From Cymbomonas tetramitiformis (lineage: Eukaryota > Chlorophyta > Pyramimonadophyceae > Pyramimonadales > Pyramimonadaceae), in the NCBI GenBank assembly GCA_001247695.2, contig LGRX02026014.1:80501-144500 (forward strand): a DNA stretch of 64,000 nt. The letters run 5' to 3'. The notes beneath the pieces were generated by a model. It did not search any database. It was not told the DNA's origin and worked only from the letters and a program-made list of their open reading frames with translations. Below are positions 31,853 to 39,221 of this stretch, in pieces (position 1 is the first letter of the stretch; each line of letters opens with the position of its first letter). The translations under genes and the position numbers were made by a program.

Positions 31853-34030
31853 ATGGTTATCGCAACGAACAACTTGACGCGGTCTCGCGTCCGTAGATTA
31901 GAGACTATTTTCGATGATGTGGGTGCGCAACATGCTGCGACTCCGCACACGCCGCAGCTGCCGGCCCCGACCACCGCAGCTGCGAGGGAAATTTTGGACA
32001 AATGTAAGCAGCTAGCTCGTGAAAATTTCGACAGGAAGGTTGCCAAGACCGTTGCCACAAAGATCCTTGGAGACAAGTCGGAGCGGTTCGCTGGTACAGA
32101 GGCAGATGCTGTGGACATTTTTTCACAATTAATGCATGAGCTCCGCGCTCAGTTTGTGCTTCAGTCGACGGCGTTTGCTCCCCTGTTTGAATTGACTGAC
32201 ATGGCAGTTGAGGCTAGGCATGAAGCGAATGAGTTGTTGCTCTCGGCTCTGACGTTTCTGGCTCGCCCTGGCTCACCTGCCCGTGACTGGCTTGAGGCCT
32301 CTGGGTCTGACGTTCCTGGAGATGGCAAGCGCGCTGCCCTTGAGGTAGTGCGCATGCTCCAGGAACGCTCGGAGCCCTTTGACTCTTTTGAGTTGCTGCT
32401 GGCGGTCCGCATCCCCAGCAGCAAAGATCCTGACCGTGGCATCCGCGAGTTCAATGGCCTGTTGCGGGACGTTCAGCGTTCCCACAACTTGCCAGAGGAC
32501 GCGGTGAAACGGCAGTTTCTGAAGGCTCTCGGCAATTCGGCAATGTACCGTGACTTGGCTAATTCCTTGGCTCGGGCTGACCAGCGGCAGGGCGTGTCTC
32601 TTTTGACTATTCAGGCTCGTGTGCGGGAGCAGTTCCGCCACGGCCTGCAAGTCTATGACACCCCTGTTTCGGCCTTGTCATTCGGCGATGGCGCGTCTGA
32701 CTTAGCTGCGGCGTTGTCCAGTCTGCAGAAGCAGCTGGAGCGCATGCAGCAGGACATTCGTGACCTGAAGCGGCAGAAACGGGAAGGGGCGCCGCCTGCG
32801 GGCAAGCACCTTACCCGCTCTGCTGCTAAGCATCACCGTGCTGGTGTTAAACCGCTTGGCACCGCTCCTCTTGTCTCATTTGACAAGAAGAGTGGTGCCT
32901 TCGTGCCCCACTGCAAGAATGCGGTGTGTGCACAAAGTGGTTTGAAGCACTGGCATGCTGAATGCCCCAATGGCGGTCTTCACTCTGCCCACTATTGTGG
33001 TGCGGTTGAAGACTACGAGGCTGACTGTATGGCTGTTCGTTTCCAGCGTTTCTATGACGCGGGGGATGAGCACGCCTTCGAGTCACTCTGCACGATGGAG
33101 GGTCGCCCGGAGGTGTGCGAGCTGTCGGCGCATTCTTTTGTGCCGACTGAGCCCACATCTCTTAGGCACTTTCGGGATGCAGCAGCTTCCGCTCAGGATG
33201 CGGCAGCTGACGAGGGCGTCGTGGCTCACTTTCCTCTGGCCACATTCCACTCGGGTGCACGAGATTCGATTCCGCCACCGCCTGCGGTTCGGGATCCCTC
33301 TGCACTCGTGGCTGGTGGTGTGCCTACGGCTCATGACCCGCCAGTGGCTGTATCTGGCTCTCTCGGCTTGCATGGTTCTATCCCATCGCTCCAGCTTGGC
33401 GGCTCTGCACCGGCTCCGCTGTTCGCTGGCATGACGATTGAGACTTCTGAGATTGGCTCTGAAGGCTCTGACAACGACCAAGGCTCTGACGATGGCTCTG
33501 ACGGCGGACGGCAAGTGGCTTTTGACTCCTTCGGCACTCCTGACCAGGGCTCTGACAGGGGAGCATCGCCACTTGCGGCTCCGGTGTACCGTCCGCGGGC
33601 TCCGCCGAGCTTTCTCCGATGTGCGATGATGTCTTCGGTCCTCTGCTGCTCTCTGTTGGCCAGTGCTACGGCGTCTCTGGTTGCCGTGGGCGGTGGTGAC
33701 AGGGGCCTGGTTGAGCCCGGAGTCACCGTCCATCGGTCTACTGGAGGTTTCTTTGCTTCGGATCCGCCACTTGGCTTTCTGGACATCCGTGATTGGCCGC
33801 CCGACGATCGAGTTCTGTTTTCATCTCTTTCTTCAAAGTTCGCAACACCATGGGAATCTATTTATCAGAATTCTTCAGTGGATTTGTTCTCTGCTGTGGA
33901 ACCACCTTGCCCACTTGGGTCTGGTGGTGTTCAATCGGTGACAGACAATTTGCAATTCACTTCGGGACTCTTCTGTATTTGCATCCCGACCGCTGAACTC
34001 GGCTCTGCTGACCAGCCTCAAAGTGGCTGA
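31853..34030 (+). CDS. Gag-like protein of element 1
   Basis: 725 residues from the ATG at 31853; the frame is open further upstream without ATG. Residues 40-250 are helical and capsid-like, with the phrase ILGDKSERFAGTEAD that recurs in changed form in element 2. A coiled coil follows (LSSLQKQLERMQQDIRDLKRQ). Residues about 355-372 hold a zinc-knuckle-like CX4CX6HX4C (CKNAVCAQ...KHWHAEC). Then come a Ser/Pro/Asp-rich linker with GSDDGSD-type repeats, a hydrophobic segment near 587-614 (CAMMSSVLCCSLLASATASL), and a short tail. A hydrophobic segment near the end of Gag is unusual. There is no protease D-T/S-G motif. It would assemble the particle that carries the element RNA. Confidence 0.85.
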   Translation: MVIATNNLTRSRVRRLETIFDDVGAQHAATPHTPQLPAPTTAAAREILDKCKQLARENFDRKVAKTVATKILGDKSERFAGTEADAVDIFSQLMHELRAQFVLQSTAFAPLFELTDMAVEARHEANELLLSALTFLARPGSPARDWLEASGSDVPGDGKRAALEVVRMLQERSEPFDSFELLLAVRIPSSKDPDRGIREFNGLLRDVQRSHNLPEDAVKRQFLKALGNSAMYRDLANSLARADQRQGVSLLTIQARVREQFRHGLQVYDTPVSALSFGDGASDLAAALSSLQKQLERMQQDIRDLKRQKREGAPPAGKHLTRSAAKHHRAGVKPLGTAPLVSFDKKSGAFVPHCKNAVCAQSGLKHWHAECPNGGLHSAHYCGAVEDYEADCMAVRFQRFYDAGDEHAFESLCTMEGRPEVCELSAHSFVPTEPTSLRHFRDAAASAQDAAADEGVVAHFPLATFHSGARDSIPPPPAVRDPSALVAGGVPTAHDPPVAVSGSLGLHGSIPSLQLGGSAPAPLFAGMTIETSEIGSEGSDNDQGSDDGSDGGRQVAFDSFGTPDQGSDRGASPLAAPVYRPRAPPSFLRCAMMSSVLCCSLLASATASLVAVGGGDRGLVEPGVTVHRSTGGFFASDPPLGFLDIRDWPPDDRVLFSSLSSKFATPWESIYQNSSVDLFSAVEPPCPLGSGGVQSVTDNLQFTSGLFCICIPTAELGSADQPQSG

Positions 34031-34217
34031 GTTTTCTTGGCATTCATCCTGGTAGCTTGATTAGCTTTAGCCCAGTAGTGGGATGACCGGGTCAAGACCC
34101 CGGCACCCAGCTAGAAGTGATCGGTTTCCACCGAAGTGAATGTTAGGTGTTTGTTTATTGTCACGTGGCTGTATACCCTGTACCTGCCTTGCTAGGTAGT
34201 CACACCCACGGGTGGTG

Positions 34218-34459
34218 TGCTGGACTTCGGGTTTAGGCTTAGTTATTATGGGCTCTGACTAGCCCCTAGCCTGACCCTGCTTCCGTTTCGTGTCCGTGAC
34301 TTCCTAGCACTGTACTGTACAGTAGTACAGTACAGTAGTACAGTCATCGTTACTGTCTGGGTTTCCGAGAGCATAAAGCTCCGGCCAGACACAAGTTATG
34401 TTATTATTCAGTTTCATGCTTAGCAAGCTTAGCCGGACAGCGTATCTGTCTTCCTCGCA
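34218..34459 (+). repeat. 3' LTR of element 1
   Basis: 242 bp, one mismatch to the 5' LTR. Preceded by gggtggtg and followed by the target duplicate TCGAT. Confidence 0.95.
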
Positions 34460-34464
34460 TCGAT

Positions 34465-35469
34465 TTGAGATATGAACTGCGCGCCTTGAAAGTATAAGAC
34501 TTGAATTCTTGCCCACTGGAGGCGGTTCTAACTTGAAGTAATTATATGGAGGAGTTGTTGCTCAACCTGTTAAAATACTGGTCAATCTTTCCTGCCATAA
34601 AAGATATTGCAATTGCTTAAATTGTAGCCTTGTTCAACTGTTTATCTAGAACATTGCAATTTTGTACACTGCAAAATTGCCGAGAACGGACCTGTGCCCC
34701 AAGATTGGAAGCAGAATTTACCTCTGACTGACCCTTGAGCTCTTGCTCGGATACAGTCAAGTGCTCACGAAGGCGTCACTTGGAAGTGGTATTGCTCTGC
34801 GCCTTTTGCTCCCTGCCTTTCACCCTGCATGAATACAGTCGCTTTACCAACACTGTTATGCTGCAAACTGGTCAGAAAGTGGGAGCTGAAGCCGCCAGCA
34901 AGTCAAATTTACCGGGATTAACAACCAGATTGCCCCGAGCCGAGAGTGAAAAGTGGACAATTGGCCAGATTGAAAAAAAGAGGACCTCGGAGGCAGTTTT
35001 AACGTGGACAAAAAAATTCCTGGCACTTCTTGGTGGGTTTTTTTCGTTTGGAACCTGGCCCCGACACCTGGGTCCTCACAGATCTCGATATTTTAAATTG
35101 GGACGGCCAACCGGCACGACAGAGGCAAAATTAGACAAATTTGAGCTCATCAGACTACATAGGAGGAAATTGAAGCCCAAAAAGAATAGTTTTCCATTTT
35201 TTTAGTATTCTTTGAAGGTTAAAAATAGTCTCCACCACTGAGAACAAGCCAATTAGTCTGGACTGCTTCGGGATGGCCGGCAGGAATTTACCCAAATTGC
35301 CGATTGTCACTCAATTTTTGAAATTTGACCACCAGAAACAGCATTGCACACTGGAAAGCATATTTTATTGTTCACCACGACTTCCACCGCGACAATTAAA
35401 TGTTTTTCTGAGTGTTCTGGGGGAATTTGCCCAAATTGGACAGATTTGACTTCCTCAACGGTCATATTT
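34465..35469. other. Spacer between the two LTR elements; former upstream region of the 938-codon ORF
   Basis: About 1 kb. An open frame at 34735-35205 (156 codons) has no domain and is probably chance. If element 2 is removed at its CCACT duplication, this stretch sits directly upstream of the ORF starting at 39222, so it likely held that gene's promoter and leader. Confidence 0.45.
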
Positions 35470-35474
35470 CCACT

Positions 35475-35719
35475 TACCGGAATATCCTAGTTCACTAGAT
35501 ATCAGAGGGTCCCGAACTGTGTGGATAAACTGTGATAAGATAAATAAACCCTAAGCTAGATATACCCGGAACGGTCTCGCAACGGTCTCGGAAACTAGCC
35601 TACCTGTGACACAGCGTGTGTCACAGCACGAACCTATAGATCAGTCAGCAGTCCAGTGTTGGTCCTAGGGGTCTGTCATAGGGGCCTGCCTGTCTGGGCT
35701 GCCTATACAGATTCCAGCA
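35475..35719 (-). repeat. 3' LTR of element 2
   Basis: 245 bp. Contains the palindrome tgtgacacagcgtgtgtcaca near the centre and a TATA-like gggtatatctagc on the minus strand. Confidence 0.95.
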
Positions 35720-36046
35720 CACCACCCCAGCACTGTGGGTGGTGACTGGCTAGGAGAGTCAGAAATATAAATCTCTAGGGCAGAAGCCAGGGTGACAAGT
35801 CCTAACTGCTAATCCAACTGTGCTATTCTGATACACAAATTGGAAACCTCTAACCAGCACAAGAGAAACCATACAGGCAATGCAAGTCCTGCTAAAATAC
35901 TGAAAAGCTCTGTGCCAGTAAGTCAGATTGAAGAGTTCAAAGGTGTCAAAGTAAAATCATAAACCAAATTGAAGACCGTGTTGAGGTCAAAGTAGATCTC
36001 AGCACACCACCAGACTAGTGGCGTACTGCCAGAACCAGAAACATAA

Positions 36047-38800
36047 CTACTCGGGGTCAAAGGCCAGAGGAGTACCGTCACCACAATGAGCACCGTAGTA
36101 GCCCGCAGTAGCACGGCGGAGCAATACGGGGCGGCCAAAGTGTAAGGCGTCGGTCTCTGGAAAATCATTCGCCAGAGAATTTGACGGAGTCGGTGTTGCT
36201 GATTCGTTGATTACGGGAGGCTGCACCGCACCGGGGTGCTGCCAAGTACTGCCCGAAGGTGGGGCCTCGTCATCTGAAGACGACGCCGGCGACAGCGGAG
36301 GACCGTCCTCAAATAACACGGCAGGCGGCGGCGGCCCGGGATGCCATGGCACCGGAGCCATATAGAGGCCCTGCCGCCTCTGTACCCGCCGGTGGAGACG
36401 AGGCGGAACAGCACACGGCACCGTAACAAGCGGTGCCTCCTCTCCCCTGCACAGCACAGGCTGCGGCGCAGCCCGACCCGATACCTGCACAGGGTCGATG
36501 TCATTGGCCACCGTATAGGTGGCAGCCCCCACTCCCATGACAGAAATCAAGAGAATGAAGGAAAGTAGAAACGGCATCCCCCACAAGCCCGCGTGGGCGG
36601 GGAAGCCCCACGGAGGCTTTCCACAGCCGTGGCTGCGGGGAGCACCGTCATGCCAATCCCCCAGAGCACCACCAGAGTGAGGTGCTCGGGCTGCGGGCGT
36701 CGACGAGTGATTTGCCGAGATTGTCGAAGCCCGCGGCTTCACCACGAAGCTGCCGTCGGCGAGGTCCTCGTAATCGTCCGTGTCGTAACCCGTGAGATCA
36801 ACCTGTCCGATGGCGGCGTGGTTCACGGTCTGAACGAACCCAGCGAACTCACCGTCCGCGTCCGCTGTGGTGGTCACCCGCGCCGATTGAAGTGGCGCGG
36901 GCTTCACATCTTCTCCCTGCGAGACAGGCATAGCAGGGGCCGGCACGGCGGATGCCGATGCCGCCGCACCACCTGCCGGAACCTGCTCCTCCGGCGTGGC
37001 CACCGCCGCGGCGGGTCCGCACACCAGAGCCGAAGCCCCCTGCCCGATGCCGGCAGTAGGCGGGAAAGATGCGTGAGTGTAATGTACCTGCGGGTTGGCC
37101 GCGGAGTGAACCTCCGCGGCAAGATCGTCGAGCCGGCGGAGAATGTCATCTCCCTCGGAAGCCGGCTGCTGCTCCACGGTGAAGCCGTAGGCGGACACGT
37201 CGATGCCGCCCACCGCTCCCGCACAAAGCACCGCGGGCGGCCCGTACGCGGCTGCCGCACGTGCGAAGGACTCCGCTCCATCATCTGCTGCCTGCTGGAA
37301 TAACGCGCACATGGCGAGTGCGTGCACCCCCTCTGCGTCCTCCTCGTCGATGGGAACACAGAACGCTGCAGCAGAGGTGGGCGGGTGTTGGCGCCCGCCC
37401 AACGGGCAGTCGCGGTAAAAGTGATAGCTCTCACCTTTGCCCGCCTTCTTGCACCTACCGCAGAACGGCTTCGCCCGTTGATCGTCGCGGTCGAATCCCA
37501 CCGGTGGGGCCTTGTGGGTCCCCACGCGGAATCCCCGCGGCTGCTGTCCGCGCTGCTGCTGCTGCCCCCGCTCCCGCTGTTGACGCACAACCGGAGCGGA
37601 CTCACCGTGTTGCCGCTGTACGAGCTCCTTGAGCTCCGTGATCTTTTGAAGAAGGGCGTCGTACTCGCTGCTGGAAAGATGCGCGGAGATGCCGTCCGCG
37701 CCAGAAGCCACTTTCCCCCCGTCCGTCTGCGCCCAAGCCTGGTAAATCTCCACAACCATGGAGCGGAGCGAAACCAGCGACACACGGGTCAAGTCAGCGG
37801 CCATGGGATATCGGACCTTCACCGCAGCATAGAACACGGGGTCGAGTCGGGTGTAGAGGGATAACTTCCTCGTGGCCTCTGTCGGTGTCCAGTCGGAAGC
37901 TCGGTTATCCCGCACCAAACGTTGCTCCTTAGCCAAGATCGGCTGCGGGTCAACGTTTGCGGGATAACGCAACGCGGCGTGCTCCTCCTGCTGGGACTCC
38001 CGTAGTGCCACCGGTACACAGCCCTTGATAACGTCGATGAGAGCTCGCCGTCCATCTCGGTCAGTCGAAGAATCGGTACCAGTCAGCCAGACGAACGCGT
38101 TGCTGTGCTTCTCAATCACCAGGGCAAGAACGTCGTAGAGAAGCCCATTCACCCTGTTGACCACGGGTGCCAGAGGGTCGTCGAGGTCAAAGGCACGTAG
38201 CTCCAGACCAGCCGACTGAAACTCCGTACGCAGCTGCACCACCAGGTCGGACAGAAGGCCAGCGTCGTCCGTACCGCGAAAATGATGTTTCTTGTCGCCA
38301 AGAATATCCTCACGGATACTCTTGGCCCAAGCCCGATGGAGACGCGCCTTGTAGATCTCGTCCACCAACTTGGATTGCTCCTGCAAGTAACGTCTGACGG
38401 CCACGTCCGCGTCTTCGTTCGATGCAGGGTTGGGGGTAGGAACGGAAGGCGTAGCTGCCGTCGGCGTGTTCCGTACCCCGTCGATCAACCTCAGAGAGGC
38501 GTCGATGTCGCTGTCCCTCGTGAGGGATTTCTTGGATCTTGTTGTGATTCCCATCTCTAGATAAGCCTGAGGGGAGGTGGTACGCTGCAGCACGTTTGGG
38601 TAGGGTCGCGGAGAAAACGCGACGTCACAGATACGGAACGAGCGGTCGAGCCATGCGAGCGAGGGGCAAAGGAAGATGTCGTCGAAGTCAAAGGTGCCAA
38701 GGTCACCAGCCCAAAACACGGTAGCAGGCGGGATCAGAGCGTGCAGAAAAACGTGAATGGACATTGCGACGACGAAACCCGATCCAAGCCGGTACCCCAT
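36047..38800 (-). CDS. Gag-like protein of element 2
   Basis: Open for 917 codons from an ATG at 38800. The ATG at 38554 (MGITTRSKKS) is also plausible, by comparison with the start of element 1, and would give 835 residues. The capsid-like region holds REDILGDKKHHFRGTDD, a diverged match to ILGDKSERFAGTEAD of element 1. The zinc knuckle is CX2CX9HX4C (FCGRCKKAGK...HFYRDCP). Farther on is a strong hydrophobic helix, WGMPFLLSFILLISVMGVGA (about residues 657-676 counted from 38554), then a Pro-rich, polar tail. A basic RRVQRRQ follows the helix. Both elements place the helix between the knuckle and the end, with Ser/Asp-rich linkers. No protease or polymerase motifs are present. Function is inferred from position and knuckle only. 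Confidence 0.85.
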   Translation of the reverse strand: MGYRLGSGFVVAMSIHVFLHALIPPATVFWAGDLGTFDFDDIFLCPSLAWLDRSFRICDVAFSPRPYPNVLQRTTSPQAYLEMGITTRSKKSLTRDSDIDASLRLIDGVRNTPTAATPSVPTPNPASNEDADVAVRRYLQEQSKLVDEIYKARLHRAWAKSIREDILGDKKHHFRGTDDAGLLSDLVVQLRTEFQSAGLELRAFDLDDPLAPVVNRVNGLLYDVLALVIEKHSNAFVWLTGTDSSTDRDGRRALIDVIKGCVPVALRESQQEEHAALRYPANVDPQPILAKEQRLVRDNRASDWTPTEATRKLSLYTRLDPVFYAAVKVRYPMAADLTRVSLVSLRSMVVEIYQAWAQTDGGKVASGADGISAHLSSSEYDALLQKITELKELVQRQHGESAPVVRQQRERGQQQQRGQQPRGFRVGTHKAPPVGFDRDDQRAKPFCGRCKKAGKGESYHFYRDCPLGGRQHPPTSAAAFCVPIDEEDAEGVHALAMCALFQQAADDGAESFARAAAAYGPPAVLCAGAVGGIDVSAYGFTVEQQPASEGDDILRRLDDLAAEVHSAANPQVHYTHASFPPTAGIGQGASALVCGPAAAVATPEEQVPAGGAAASASAVPAPAMPVSQGEDVKPAPLQSARVTTTADADGEFAGFVQTVNHAAIGQVDLTGYDTDDYEDLADGSFVVKPRASTISANHSSTPAARAPHSGGALGDWHDGAPRSHGCGKPPWGFPAHAGLWGMPFLLSFILLISVMGVGAATYTVANDIDPVQVSGRAAPQPVLCRGEEAPLVTVPCAVPPRLHRRVQRRQGLYMAPVPWHPGPPPPAVLFEDGPPLSPASSSDDEAPPSGSTWQHPGAVQPPVINESATPTPSNSLANDFPETDALHFGRPVLLRRATAGYYGAHCGDGTPLAFDPE

Positions 38801-38952
38801 AGCCGCGGCTCAAAGTCGCTCACCGCAAGCTGCTCATCTCATAACTCTTGCTGATACCCAAACGCGCAAACGCGCACCACCTCTCCGAGCGGCCGTTTAG
38901 CCAATCATGGCCAAACTAGCAAGTGGAATAAAGCGTGGATGGGGCCACGACC

Positions 38953-39197
38953 TACCGGAATATCCTAGTTCACTAGATATCAGAGGGTCCCGAACTGTGT
39001 GGATAAACTCTCATCAGATAAATAAACCCTAAGCTAGATATACCCGGAACGGTCTCGCAACGGTCTCGGAAACTAGCCTACCTGTGACACAGCGTGTGTC
39101 ACAGCACGAACCTATAGATCAGTCAGCAGTCCAGTGTTGGTCCTAGGGGTCTGTCATAGGGGCCTGCCTGTCAGGGCTGCCTATACAGATTCCAGCA
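38953..39197 (-). repeat. 5' LTR of element 2
   Basis: 245 bp. Differences from the 3' LTR cluster at actctcatcagata against actgtgataagata, plus one in cctgtcaggg. Promoter for the element RNA by position. Confidence 0.95.
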
Positions 39198-39221
39198 CCA
39201 CTTTTCAGCGCTCAATTCACC

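Larger units (their letters stand above)
31171..34459 (+). mobile_element. Gag-only LTR retrotransposon, element 1 (intact, recent)
   Basis: LTRs 31171-31412 and 34218-34459 are each 242 bp, begin TGCTGG, end CGCA, and differ at one base (ccagcc against cggcc, near position 174 of the LTR). The 5-bp target duplication TCGAT stands at 31166-31170 and 34460-34464. The 3' LTR follows cacacccacgggtggtg, a polypurine-like end. The primer site at 31413 reads GGTTATAGGCCGCACC and resembles the complement of initiator tRNA-Met around its anticodon stem. There is one gag-like ORF and no protease, reverse transcriptase or integrase, so movement must use proteins made elsewhere. Near-identical LTRs imply a young insertion. 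Confidence 0.95.
35475..39197 (-). mobile_element. Gag-only LTR retrotransposon, element 2 (intact)
   Basis: LTRs at 35475-35719 (3') and 38953-39197 (5') are each 245 bp and differ at about four bases. Read on the minus strand they start TGCTGGAATC and end CCGGTA. The target duplication CCACT is at 35470-35474 and 39198-39202. The region before the 3' LTR (35720-35758, read in reverse) matches that of element 1: ctagccagtcaccacccac and a final ggggtggtg. The primer site beside the 5' LTR, GGTCGTGGCCCCATCC, is again initiator-tRNA-like and not TGG-type. It carries a single gag-like ORF and no pol. Confidence 0.95.

Noticed and set aside
36904..37785. 293-codon minus-strand frame inside element 2
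   Set aside because: Shadow of the gag frame; basic and repetitive, without a start context or domain.
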